Positions 27,298-39,215 are shown, numbered from the stretch's first letter. The stretch: DNA of 52,444 bases from an uncultured Collinsella sp. (GCA_937937835.1 CALDBJ010000124.1:1-52444); one strand, 5' to 3'. A program made the numbers and translations. The notes: generated from the sequence alone by a model not told the origin.

Positions 27298-30069
27298 ATG
27301 AAGAAGCGCCGCGGCGCCACCTGCCGTGTTCAGCAGGATCAAAACCGCCTCGATCAGGCACAGCACAAGACCCAAGACCGCATTCCGTATGCGGCAACGC
27401 GCCCCCTCACCGAAGTCATGACCTGGGCGGGATCGAACCTCGGGGGCCTCACCCAAGAAGAAGTCCTGGCAAGCAGGACCAAGAACGGCCGTAACGTCAT
27501 CGCCTGCGGAAAGAAAAAATCGCTGGCACGCAGGCTTGCAGACGCGTTTGTGAACCCGTTCACGGCAATCCTGTTCTTCCTGGCCGTCATCTCGGCGGTC
27601 ACCGACATGCTCTTCCCCGCCCTCTCCCTCATGGGCAACACGCCGGAAGACTTCGATCCTCTCACCGTGGTCATCATCGCCACCATGGTGATCCTCTCCG
27701 GCACCCTTCGCTACATCCAGGAGGCTCGCAGCGGCAATGCCGCCGAAAAGCTCCTCGACATGATCACCACCACGGCGACGGTGAGCAGAAAGGGAGCCCC
27801 GCGCGAGGAGATTCCCATCGACGAAGTGGTCGTGGGCGACATCGTCCATCTCTCTGCAGGCGACATGATTCCCGCCGACATGAGAATCATCGAGGCCAAG
27901 GACCTCTTTGTAAGTCAGGCGAGCCTGACGGGCGAGAGCGAACCGGTCGAGAAGATCCCCGCAAGCTGCGAGGCGTCCGACTCGGCAACCTCTTACGAAA
28001 ACATCGCCCTCATGGGCAGCAGCGTTGTTTCGGGCAGCGCCACCGCGCTTGCCTTTAGCGTGGGCGACGGCACGCTCTTTGGCGCGATGACGTCGAACCT
28101 CTCCGACGAGGCCGTGGAGACAAGCTTCTCCAAGGGCGTAAACAGCGTTTCCCAGGTCCTTATCAAGTTCATGATGGTAATGGTTCCCTTCGTATTCGTG
28201 ATCAACGGCATCACCAAGGGGGATTGGCTCGAGGCGGGGCTGTTCGCCATCAGCATCGCCGTGGGCCTCACCCCCGAGATGCCCCCCATGATCGTGACCA
28301 CCTGTCTGGCCAAGGGCGCGGTCGCGATGAGCAAGAAGCAGACCATCGTCAAGAACCTCAACTCGATTCAGAACTTTGGCGCCATGGACGTGCTGTGCAC
28401 CGACAAAACCGGCACGCTCACGCAGGACCAGGTGGTGCTGGAGTACCACTGGAACATCGACGGCCAGGAAGATTCGCGCGTGCTTAGGCATGCCTACCTC
28501 AACAGCTATTTCCAGACGGGCTATAAGAACCTCATGGACTTGGCGATCATCAAGTGCACGGAGGAAGAGGAGCTGTGCGACCCTCGTCTCACCGACCTCT
28601 CCGAAGCATATGTGAAGATCGACGAAGTACCCTTCGATTTCACGCGCCGTCGTCTTTCCACCGTAGTGCGCGACCGAAGCGGCAAGATTCAGATGGTCAC
28701 CAAAGGAGCTGTGGAGGAAATGCTCTCCATCTGCTCTTTTGCCGAGGTAGACGGAGAAGTTTGTACACTCGATAACGAGCTGCGCAATCGCATTTTGACC
28801 ACAGTCTCCGAGCTCAACGACGACGACTTCCGCGTACTCGCCATCGCCCAGAAGTCCAACCCCTCCCCGGTGGGCGCCTTTAGTGCAGCCGACGAATGCG
28901 ACATGGTCCTCATGGGCTACCTCGCCTTCCTCGATCCGCCCAAGGAGTCCACAGCCGACGCCATCGAGGCGCTGCGGCGGCACGGCGTTGCGACCAAGAT
29001 TCTCACCGGCGACAACGAGAAGGTCACGCGCACCATCTGCAAGCAAGTGGGACTCGAAGTCAACAACATGCTGCTTGGCCAGGACATCGCCGCGATGGAC
29101 GATGAACAACTTGCCCGCAAGGCCGAGCATACGCAGGTCTTTGCAAAGCTCACGCCCGATCAAAAGACGCGCATCGTCTCCATCCTGCGTGAAAACGGGC
29201 ACGTTGTGGGCTACATGGGCGACGGCATCAACGACGCCTCGGCCATGAAGTCCTCCGATATCGGTATCTCCGTCGATACCGCCGTAGATGTTGCCAAGGA
29301 ATCTGCCGATATCATCCTGTTGGAAAAAGACCTTATGGTCCTGGAAGAGGGCATTGTCGAGGGCCGCAAGACCTACGCAAACATGATCAAGTACATCAAG
29401 ATGACCGCCAGCTCGAACTTTGGCAACATGTTCAGCGTCCTCGCCGCCTCTGCCCTGCTGCCGTTTTTGCCTATGATGAGCATCCAGCTTATCCTACTCA
29501 ACCTTATCTACGACTGCAGCTGCCTGGCGATTCCCTGGGACAACGTAGACGAGGAGTTCCTGCGCGTGCCGCGCAAATGGGACGCCTCAAGCATTGGGAA
29601 GTTCATGCTCTGGATTGGGCCTACCAGCTCCATCTTCGATTTTATGACCTACATCTTTATGTACTTTGTCTTCTGCCCGCTGTTTGTAAGCCACGGCGTG
29701 TTGTTCAACAACTTGGCAAGCGCTTACTCGGGCGACACCCTCGCCGCCATGCAGATCGCCTACATCGCCCTGTTCCAGGCCGGCTGGTTTGTTGAATCTA
29801 TGTGGAGTCAGACGCTCGTTATCCACATGATCCGCACGCCCAAGCTGCCATTTATCCAGAGCCGCGCCTCCGCACCCGTGACGCTGCTCACCATGGCAGG
29901 AATCGCATTGCTCACTGCACTGCCCTTTAGCCCTCTGGGACCTGAGCTGGGCCTGGGCGCCCTGCCGATTGAGTACTTCTGCTTCTTGATTCCGTGCATC
30001 CTGCTCTACATGGCGCTCGCCACGAGCATCAAGAAGGCCTACGTCAAGCGCTACGGAGAGCTACTGTAG
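27298..30069 (+). CDS. mgtA: magnesium-translocating P-type ATPase
   Basis: A 923-residue P3B pump importing Mg2+ at low external supply. Residues about 15-60 form the P-ATPase N-terminal domain (PLTEVMTWAGSNLGGLTQEE), TM1-2 follow, then SLTGES near 210, the class motif AVGLTPEMPPMIV near 320 (canonical PEMLP changed to PEMPP), DKTGTLTQD near 367 and the hinge GDGINDASAM near 640. The six C-terminal helices end with FCFLIPCILLYMALATSIKKAY. The frame also opens at TTG 27289; neither start has a strong ribosome site. The 51-residue peptide gene follows 33 bp downstream. Regulation by leader or by the orphan OmpR-type protein is suggested. Confidence 0.92.
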   Translation: MKKRRGATCRVQQDQNRLDQAQHKTQDRIPYAATRPLTEVMTWAGSNLGGLTQEEVLASRTKNGRNVIACGKKKSLARRLADAFVNPFTAILFFLAVISAVTDMLFPALSLMGNTPEDFDPLTVVIIATMVILSGTLRYIQEARSGNAAEKLLDMITTTATVSRKGAPREEIPIDEVVVGDIVHLSAGDMIPADMRIIEAKDLFVSQASLTGESEPVEKIPASCEASDSATSYENIALMGSSVVSGSATALAFSVGDGTLFGAMTSNLSDEAVETSFSKGVNSVSQVLIKFMMVMVPFVFVINGITKGDWLEAGLFAISIAVGLTPEMPPMIVTTCLAKGAVAMSKKQTIVKNLNSIQNFGAMDVLCTDKTGTLTQDQVVLEYHWNIDGQEDSRVLRHAYLNSYFQTGYKNLMDLAIIKCTEEEELCDPRLTDLSEAYVKIDEVPFDFTRRRLSTVVRDRSGKIQMVTKGAVEEMLSICSFAEVDGEVCTLDNELRNRILTTVSELNDDDFRVLAIAQKSNPSPVGAFSAADECDMVLMGYLAFLDPPKESTADAIEALRRHGVATKILTGDNEKVTRTICKQVGLEVNNMLLGQDIAAMDDEQLARKAEHTQVFAKLTPDQKTRIVSILRENGHVVGYMGDGINDASAMKSSDIGISVDTAVDVAKESADIILLEKDLMVLEEGIVEGRKTYANMIKYIKMTASSNFGNMFSVLAASALLPFLPMMSIQLILLNLIYDCSCLAIPWDNVDEEFLRVPRKWDASSIGKFMLWIGPTSSIFDFMTYIFMYFVFCPLFVSHGVLFNNLASAYSGDTLAAMQIAYIALFQAGWFVESMWSQTLVIHMIRTPKLPFIQSRASAPVTLLTMAGIALLTALPFSPLGPELGLGALPIEYFCFLIPCILLYMALATSIKKAYVKRYGELL

Positions 30070-30102
30070 CGAAGTCCAAACGACCAGTAAAGGAGAACGC
30101 AG

Positions 30103-30258
30103 ATGAACTGGACTCAGATTTGGATGGATATGTTTGGCACCACCGAATGGTTTGGGCTGAACATGGGATTTTGGGTGTCCTCGGCCGTGGTTGCCCTGGT
30201 CGTTGTCATCATGAACGTGGTCCTTTGGAACATGAAGCCTCTATCGAAGAAGGGCTAA
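30103..30258 (+). CDS. 51-residue single-TM peptide behind mgtA
   Basis: A short gene below a 60-codon cut-off. ATG at 30103 follows AAAGGAG at a good distance, and the stop is TAA at 30256-30258. The product starts MNWTQIWMDMFGTTEW, has one TM helix of about 20 residues (VSSAVVALVVVIMNVVLW) and ends in the basic tail KPLSKKG. Three Trp lie in the N-terminal third. It begins 33 bp behind the mgtA stop and its RBS is strong, so it is very likely translated from the mgtA message. Position and topology recall MgtR/MgtS, the small peptides that tune MgtA in enteric bacteria, but there is no sequence similarity I can claim. Function unknown. Confidence 0.72.
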   Translation: MNWTQIWMDMFGTTEWFGLNMGFWVSSAVVALVVVIMNVVLWNMKPLSKKG

Positions 30259-30357
30259 ATGCTCGCATGCCCGGCTCGAAGCATCGCTTGACGGCAAGGC
30301 GGCTGCGCAACGACGCCGCGCGCCAACCCAGCGTTTAGTCCCGGCACACCTCTTCCG

Positions 30358-30400
30358 GCTGCATACCGCCCGATACCAGTGGCGGTATGCAGCTTTTTGT
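30358..30400 (+). terminator. rho-independent terminator of the mgtA operon
   Basis: GCTGCATACCGCC (30358-30370) is the perfect complement of GGCGGTATGCAGC (30381-30393) over a 10-nt loop, followed by TTTTTGTTT. Confidence 0.93.
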
Positions 30401-30512
30401 TTATTTAAGACTCGCGTAAACTGAGCGAGACGATTCCGGCGCCGCCCTAGAGCAATACGGCAACAACGGCTTGCGCCGCCGTGCACCGTCGCAAGCACAC
30501 CAAGGACCCATC

Positions 30513-31646
30513 ATGCAAACGCTCACCGAAAAAGATCGCAAGCGCATCCTGCGATACTGCATCTGCCCCAAAGTCGCCATGGCAGCGCTGATCATGGCGT
30601 TTGTCCTGCCGTTTTTGATATTGCCGTTCGAGATGATTGACGATATGGTCTTTCATCACAAAGGCTTTCAACAAACCGGCATGTTCTGCGCCCTGGCGCT
30701 CACCGTTATAGAGGTTGTCATCTTTTGCTACTGCACTTTGGCCCCACGTCTTGGAATGCGCAGCAAGAAGGGAAGGGAACTTCAAAGCAAACTTGCCGTC
30801 GCGCAAAGCGAGCAAGACCGTTCGGCGCAAATCGCAGGCGTCCTTGGAACGCAAGCGGCCGCGCGCATGCTCAAGCGCAGCGACAACGAAAGCGCACGCA
30901 ACCTAGGCGATGCGGCAGAGGTCGCCGCCGCTATAGGAGCTGTCGCCACCGCCGCAGAGGTGCTCGACGAGACCTACGCCAATGCAAAAGCCATGGCAGC
31001 AGCCAGCGGCATGCCCATCCCAAGTGCAAAGAAGTGGATCGTCGCGCTTGTGGCGCTGCCTCTCGCCCTCATGTTTGGCGCCTATATCCCCCAGCTAGTC
31101 CAGGGCAGCAACGAGATGCAGGCAAACGCTCGCGCCGCCGCAGAGCAAATCGCCCTCGTCCAAAAGGCACTAGAGCCCGTATGCGAATACGTATCTGCCG
31201 ATGATCCCCATGAGCGCTATCAGGATTACAGCTATCACGTTCGAGGGTATCTGCACAAGGGCGACTCTGATTCGCGGTCTACCTATGTCTACCTGGACTT
31301 TGACACAAAAGGCACGCTCACCGGCGTTAGCTATACGGCAGAGATCGACCCCGGCCTAAGTCTAGAAGACAACCTCGCCCGCGCTGAGCAGGACTTCGAA
31401 ACGCTGTGCGCTCCCATACAAAACATGAACGTCAAAACCCTAAATCCCGAGCTCATGGCGCCGCATGGCATTCCCAACGTATTTAAAGAGGCATTTTTGA
31501 ACGGCTCGATCTACGATACAGTCAGCATCAAGATGAGCGACAGTCCCATCAAAGCCTATTGCTCATTTGACACAGAGCCCGAAGAAGAATTTGACGAGTA
31601 CACCCATCCGCGCATTTACCTCATGTTGGCCGGAAAGGCACATTAA
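30513..31646 (+). CDS. uncharacterised membrane protein
   Basis: A 377-residue protein I do not recognise. Two TM segments lie near residues 22-40 (ALIMAFVLPFLILPF) and 60-82 (FCALALTVIEVVIFCYCTLAP), then a helical Ala/Arg-rich region, a further TM segment near 175-195 (WIVALVALPLALMFGAYI) and a C-terminal soluble domain of about 180 residues with no motif that I can name (YSYHVRGYLHKGD, LDFDTKGTLTGVSYTAEID). The C-terminal part could be extracellular and looks like a beta-rich substrate-binding or lipoprotein-type fold. The frame is open from 30471; ATG at 30513 is preceded by AAGGA. No functional partner is evident. Confidence 0.72.
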   Translation: MQTLTEKDRKRILRYCICPKVAMAALIMAFVLPFLILPFEMIDDMVFHHKGFQQTGMFCALALTVIEVVIFCYCTLAPRLGMRSKKGRELQSKLAVAQSEQDRSAQIAGVLGTQAAARMLKRSDNESARNLGDAAEVAAAIGAVATAAEVLDETYANAKAMAAASGMPIPSAKKWIVALVALPLALMFGAYIPQLVQGSNEMQANARAAAEQIALVQKALEPVCEYVSADDPHERYQDYSYHVRGYLHKGDSDSRSTYVYLDFDTKGTLTGVSYTAEIDPGLSLEDNLARAEQDFETLCAPIQNMNVKTLNPELMAPHGIPNVFKEAFLNGSIYDTVSIKMSDSPIKAYCSFDTEPEEEFDEYTHPRIYLMLAGKAH

Positions 31647-31685
31647 CGCCTTTGGATCGTGCGCTCACCGCATTGGCCGACGTGC

Positions 31686-34940
<3,255 letters not shown>

Positions 34941-35085
34941 GGACGGCAACCTCTCTGCGCAGGCACCCTGCCCGCTCTCCCCCGCCGTTCGTATTCGACG
35001 CGTTTGTCCTACTCTATCCCCATTTTTCACCGACACCAGTGAGGAATGCAACGAACCGCGCCAAAAAACGAATGGGACGGCGCCC

Positions 35086-35113
35086 AAAAGAAGAGGTCCC
35101 GAGCGGGACCTCT
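35086..35113 (-). terminator. terminator of the redoxin operon
   Basis: AGAGGTCCC (35092-35100) pairs with GGGACCTCT (35105-35113). On the minus strand the stem is followed by TTCTTTT. It lies about 80 bp behind the redoxin stop. Confidence 0.75.
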
Positions 35114-35192
35114 ATATGGTGGAGCTTATCTTGAAAGGTAGCGGACTACTTCGCACAGCGGCGCACGATCCTCGCTATGCTTTACGCGTTTT

Positions 35193-36164
35193 CTACTGCT
35201 CGCTATTCGCAATCGCCTGGTCGATAAGCTTGTCGAGTGCTGCGCGCTGCTCGGCGGAGCTGATGGCTCCCACGATTGGATCCCCTACGATGTTGCCATT
35301 CTGATCGATGACATACGTTGTCGGGAACGAGAACAAATTTGACGTAAACTTACCGGCCTCGCTATCCGACTTGAACCAGATGTTCTTATATGTCACGCCC
35401 TTCTTGCTCAGCACGTCCTTGGCATCTGCAATCTCGCCCTTGTTGCCATCGAGCGTAAAGGAATTGACGCCCACGACCTGGCCGCCCTTCTCGGCAAGCT
35501 CCTGATTCAGTTTCTCAAGATCGCCCAGCTCGCCCACGCACGGCTTGCAAGTAGTGAACCAGAAGTTCATGACGGTGACCTTGTTCTTAGAGAACAGCTC
35601 GTCGCTGCTCACGTCGTTGCCATCCAGGTCCTTGCCCGTAAAGCTGGGGAACTTCGTCGCCTCGCTCGAAGCATTGGCGCCAGCCGTCATGCCAGCGGTC
35701 GAAGCGTCGACGCTCTCGCCTGCGCTCGGCGTGCTTCCACAGCCGGGGAACTCCTTCTCCAGGCTCTCGAGCTTGTCCTCGATCTCCTTGATCTGCTGTG
35801 CACCGGCCTTGAGCGTCTTGAGCTCATCCGCCGTGAACTCATCCTTGGCGCCGTCGATGGTCTTGAGCAGGAAATCGCCGTAATTGCTGCCGTCCTCAAT
35901 CATTGCCGAGTCTTTATTTGCCGCATTGAATACCTTTTCCCACAGCGCGTTATCACTCGAAAAGATCTCGTTCTCCTTCTGCATGAGCTTCGCATACAGC
36001 TCGGCGGCCTCGTCGGCATTGGTCGGCTTCTGCGCAGTGAGTTCTGCGATCTTAGGATCGGAGCTCGCAGATTCGCTCGCATTGCCACCGGGCGCCGAAC
36101 ATGCCACAAGGCACAAGGCCAATACCGGCACCATAAACAGGGCCGCAATCTTAGAAAGCTTCAT
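35193..36164 (-). CDS. TlpA-like thioredoxin-family lipoprotein
   Basis: A 323-residue secreted redoxin. The signal peptide ends in the lipobox LVAC (Cys near residue 22); a roughly 150-residue helical region (with AELYAKLMQKENEIFSS) precedes a TlpA/ResA-type thioredoxin domain with CKPC at residue about 200 (FTTCKPCVGELGDLEKL) and cis-Pro FSFPTTYVID. It would reduce or oxidise disulfides outside the membrane. ATG at 36164 is used because GGAGG lies 8 nt upstream; an earlier in-frame ATG at 36170 sits too close. Next to a polyferredoxin gene (30 bp) that may supply electrons. Confidence 0.88.
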   Translation of the reverse strand: MKLSKIAALFMVPVLALCLVACSAPGGNASESASSDPKIAELTAQKPTNADEAAELYAKLMQKENEIFSSDNALWEKVFNAANKDSAMIEDGSNYGDFLLKTIDGAKDEFTADELKTLKAGAQQIKEIEDKLESLEKEFPGCGSTPSAGESVDASTAGMTAGANASSEATKFPSFTGKDLDGNDVSSDELFSKNKVTVMNFWFTTCKPCVGELGDLEKLNQELAEKGGQVVGVNSFTLDGNKGEIADAKDVLSKKGVTYKNIWFKSDSEAGKFTSNLFSFPTTYVIDQNGNIVGDPIVGAISSAEQRAALDKLIDQAIANSEQ

Positions 36165-36193
36165 AGTCATTCCTCCGTTTTGTCGAAGCTTGT

Positions 36194-37096
36194 TTACTTT
36201 TTATCGGCGGTCAAGGGAAGCTTTTCCGCCGACACATCCAGGCCATAGCGATAGCTGATGGCATCGACAGGACAGGCCCCGATGCACTTTCCGCACCGGA
36301 TACATTCGGCATGATTGGGCGCGCGGACCACATCAACGTCCATCTGACAAACCCTTGAACACTTGCCGCACGAGACGCATTTGCATGCATCGACCCGAAT
36401 CCCTAGCAGGGATACCTTATTCATGAGCGCATAGAATGCGCCGAGCGGACAAATCCATTTGCAGAAGGGGCGATAGAACAAAACGCTCAGCACTGCCACG
36501 ACAATGAGAACGACAAGTTTCCAAGTAAAGAGCTGTCCCAACGCAGATCGAATGCCAGCATTGGCAATGGCCAGAGGAATGGCGCCCTCGAGCACGCCCT
36601 GCGGACAGACGTATTTGCAAAAGAACGGATCTCCCATCCCCAGGTCGTTGACCACCAGCACAGGCAGCAATACCACAGCAAACAGCAGCACAACGTACTT
36701 GATGTACGTGAGCGGCTTGAGCCTTTTTGTCGAAATCTTTTTGCCGGGAATCTTGTGAAGCAGCTCCTGCAGCCAGCCAAACGGGCACAGAAAGCCGCAT
36801 ACAAAGCGTCCCAGCAGCACGCCGAGCAAAATGATCGTACCGGTGACGTAGTAAGAAAAGTTGAACTTGGATGAACCTACCACCGACTGGAACGACCCGA
36901 TGGGGCACGCACCCGATGCCGCGGGGCACGAATAGCAATTAAGTCCAGGTACGCAGACTGTTTTTCCCGCGCCCTGATAGATGCCGCCTTTGGCAAAGTT
37001 TGGCAGGTGAATGTTGGTGACGAGCGTCGCCGCCGCCTGAATGAATCCGCGAAATCGAGCCAAAACATGCGACGCAGTGTTTTCTCTTTTATCCAA
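36194..37096 (-). CDS. NapH/YccM-type membrane 4Fe-4S protein
   Basis: A 300-residue polytopic iron-sulfur protein. Near residues 50-70 a cysteine-rich loop reads CVPGLNCYSCPAASGACP; four or five TM segments follow (ILLGVLLGRFVCGFLCPFGWLQ; LKPLTYIKYVVLLFAVVLLPVLVV; VVLIVVAVLSVLFYRPFC), and the C-terminus carries two ferredoxin clusters (CKCVSCGKCSRVCQ and CIRCGKCIGACPVDAI). It is probably a quinol- or ferredoxin-side electron donor to an extracellular redoxin. The start is TTG at 37096 (TTGGAG upstream), which overlaps the stop of the small CXXC peptide by 8 nt, a strong coupling sign. The longer ORF from 37183 would run through that gene. Confidence 0.85.
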   Translation of the reverse strand: MDKRENTASHVLARFRGFIQAAATLVTNIHLPNFAKGGIYQGAGKTVCVPGLNCYSCPAASGACPIGSFQSVVGSSKFNFSYYVTGTIILLGVLLGRFVCGFLCPFGWLQELLHKIPGKKISTKRLKPLTYIKYVVLLFAVVLLPVLVVNDLGMGDPFFCKYVCPQGVLEGAIPLAIANAGIRSALGQLFTWKLVVLIVVAVLSVLFYRPFCKWICPLGAFYALMNKVSLLGIRVDACKCVSCGKCSRVCQMDVDVVRAPNHAECIRCGKCIGACPVDAISYRYGLDVSAEKLPLTADKK

Positions 37097-37235
37097 TTCC
37101 GATACACTCCAAGCACAGCCTAATCGCTTTGGCCAGCACGGCATCCGCCTCGCCACGCATAACGCCAAAGCACACCATGGCAATTCCGACGATCAACAAA
37201 GCGACCTGTACCACGGGTTTTACCGCTTTGAACAA
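37089..37235 (-). CDS. CD1871A-like small CXXC-motif membrane peptide
   Basis: A 48-residue gene below a 60-codon cut-off, starting at TTG 37235 with AAAGGAG 8 nt upstream and stopping at 37089. The product has one TM helix (VQVALLIVGIAMVCFGV), then RGEADAVLAKAIRLCLECIGIG, which carries the terminal CLECIGIG with a CxxC pair. This matches my memory of the CD1871A family of small CXXC-motif proteins. It lies directly in front of, and overlaps, the polyferredoxin gene, so it is probably a conserved redox-active membrane partner of the redoxin system. Confidence 0.82.
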   Translation of the reverse strand: MFKAVKPVVQVALLIVGIAMVCFGVMRGEADAVLAKAIRLCLECIGIG

Positions 37236-37325
37236 CCTGACCACTCCTTTCGTAACGCGACCATTGGACCATATCGGCTATAAAATCCGTGTTAAGCGCG
37301 ATTTGAAATGTGCAAGGAGACTGTT
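37236..37325. promoter_or_regulatory. divergent promoter region between redox and two-component operons
   Basis: A 90-bp interval between the CXXC peptide (minus) and the response regulator (plus). A TATAAA box (37279-37284) may serve the plus side. It holds AAGGAG of the regulator just before 37326. The divergent layout suggests the regulator controls both sides. Confidence 0.5.
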
Positions 37326-38000
37326 ATGCGTATTTTGATCGTCGAGGACGAGCGGGCGCTGCGTGACGCAATCGCGCGCAGCTTGCGAAACTTGGCGTAC
37401 AGCGTCGACTGCTGTCACGACGGACAGGAGGCGCTCGACCTACTGAACGTTGAGGCCTTCGACCTCGTGGTACTCGACCTCAACCTTCCCCGTATCGACG
37501 GCATGACCGTACTCAGGGAACTTAGGAAAACCGACTGCGAGACCAAGGTGCTGATTCTGTCCGCGCGTGGCGAAGTATCCGATAAGGTCGACGGACTCGA
37601 TGCCGGCGCCAACGATTACCTCACCAAGCCGTTTCATCTGGACGAACTTGCGGCAAGGATCCGCAGCCTTACCCTCAGGCGCTTCGCACAAAGCGACATA
37701 GTATTAACCTGCGGAAAACTCAGCTTTGACACCAAGGCGCGCATCGCTTCCGTGGGCAGCGAGGCCTTATCTCTTACACGCAAGGAAACGGGAATCTTGG
37801 AATACCTGATGCTTAATCAGGGGCGACCGGTAAGCCAAGAGGAGCTTATCGAGCACGTTTGGGATAGCACCGTGAACAGCTTTAGCAACGCAACCCGCGT
37901 TCACATCTCGTCGCTCCGAAAAAAGTTGCGCAGCGCTTTGGGATACGACCCGATTCGCAATCGGATTGGAGAGGGCTACGTTATGGAGGATAGCGAATGA
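37326..38000 (+). CDS. OmpR-family response regulator
   Basis: A 224-residue regulator. The receiver has the acidic pair VEDE, phospho-Asp in VLDLNLPRIDG near residue 51 and the switch Lys TKPF near residue 101; the C-terminal winged helix (LSLTRKETGILEYLMLNQGRPVSQEELIEHVW) is OmpR-type. The frame opens at 37308, but ATG at 37326 follows AAGGAG. The stop overlaps the kinase start by 4 bp. It probably responds to the redox or envelope state that the divergent redoxin operon handles (inference). Confidence 0.94.
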   Translation: MRILIVEDERALRDAIARSLRNLAYSVDCCHDGQEALDLLNVEAFDLVVLDLNLPRIDGMTVLRELRKTDCETKVLILSARGEVSDKVDGLDAGANDYLTKPFHLDELAARIRSLTLRRFAQSDIVLTCGKLSFDTKARIASVGSEALSLTRKETGILEYLMLNQGRPVSQEELIEHVWDSTVNSFSNATRVHISSLRKKLRSALGYDPIRNRIGEGYVMEDSE

Positions 38001-39148
38001 AAAGGCTTTCGCTGCAATGGCGCATAACGATCATGACGGCGCTGCTGACGTGTGCGGCGTGCGTGCTGACGAACTGCCTGGTCGGCTATACGGGCATGCG
38101 CTATATGGATGCCATCGGCAGTGACATCTCGGCCTTTAACGCTGCCGGCGCGGATTCGCCCCAGGTGTTCGACCCAACGAAAGCGACCCCCGATGACAAG
38201 GTCACGATCGTCGTAAACGACGCACAGGAATCTTTTGGCACGACAGCTTGGTACATCACGGCTGGAGTCACACTCCTTGGCGGCGTGCTGGCATACTTTG
38301 TGAGCGGCCGTGCACTCAAACCGCTACGGGCTTTTGCAGCCCAGGTTGAGCGCGTGCAGCCTGACAACCTAAGCGAAATCAGACTCAGTGAAGATGTGCC
38401 CACCGAGCTACAACGATGCAGCGCCTCTTTCAACGACATGATCGCCCGTCTTGGCGAAGGGTTCTCTGCACAGCGTCAGTTTACCGGCAACGCCGCACAC
38501 GAGCTGCGCACCCCGCTCGCCCTTATGCAAGCACAGATTGAACTATTCATCTCCGAGCACTCCGGTTTGCAACCCGAAACAGCCGAGCTGCTCGGCCTGC
38601 TACAAGAACAAACCGAGCGCATGTCTCGAATGGCCAAGGTATTGCTCGAGATGAGTGAGCTCCGCAGCGTCCCTTGCGAGGACGATGTGGAACTTGGTCC
38701 TTTGTCCGAAGAGGTCCTCACCGACCTTGCGCCACTTGCCGAAAATAAGGGCATAGCCCTCAATTGTGCTGGAGACGCTTTAGTAATCGGGAGCGACACG
38801 CTCCTCTATAGGCTGGTGTTTAACCTGGTCGAAAATGCCATCCGTTACAGCCGCACCGGCTCGACTGTCAACGTCTCCATCTGCGACAACGACAGCCATG
38901 TGTTCCTGCGAGTCGAGGACCAGGGCCCGGGAATACCCAAGCAGTACCGTGAGAGCATCTTCCAGCCGTTCTTTCGTCTAGACAAATCCCGCAGCAGGGC
39001 ATACGGCGGCGCAGGACTCGGACTAGCGCTCGTTTGGGAGATTGCAGCGCTTCACGGTGGCACGGTAGAGGTCGAAGAAAGTTCCGAGAACGGTACTACC
39101 ATACTCGTAAGCCTTCCAAAACGATCCGCAGCGTTAACCGAACAGTAG
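37997..39148 (+). CDS. sensor histidine kinase
   Basis: A 383-residue membrane kinase paired with the regulator upstream. TM1 (residues 12-32) and TM2 (about 78-100) flank a short extracytoplasmic loop of 45 residues; a HAMP-like linker follows, then HisKA with AAHELRTPLALM near residue 167 and HATPase (NLVENAIRYS near 275, DQGPGIP, AGLGLALV). Signal-sensing loop has no Cys, so direct thiol sensing is not obvious. Start codon overlaps the regulator stop (ATGA). The next gene, a LuxR-type regulator, lies 67 bp beyond. Confidence 0.93.
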   Translation: MKRLSLQWRITIMTALLTCAACVLTNCLVGYTGMRYMDAIGSDISAFNAAGADSPQVFDPTKATPDDKVTIVVNDAQESFGTTAWYITAGVTLLGGVLAYFVSGRALKPLRAFAAQVERVQPDNLSEIRLSEDVPTELQRCSASFNDMIARLGEGFSAQRQFTGNAAHELRTPLALMQAQIELFISEHSGLQPETAELLGLLQEQTERMSRMAKVLLEMSELRSVPCEDDVELGPLSEEVLTDLAPLAENKGIALNCAGDALVIGSDTLLYRLVFNLVENAIRYSRTGSTVNVSICDNDSHVFLRVEDQGPGIPKQYRESIFQPFFRLDKSRSRAYGGAGLGLALVWEIAALHGGTVEVEESSENGTTILVSLPKRSAALTEQ

Positions 39149-39215
39149 AACGAAAGGGGTCCCGAGCAACAGGAGTACAATTGCTGCATTGTTGCCAGCT
39201 GTTGGGAGATGGAAG

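Noticed and set aside
27067..29202. 711-codon minus-strand frame opposite mgtA
   Set aside because: Antisense shadow of a strongly coding gene; no domain, composition typical of reverse-strand GC-rich frames.
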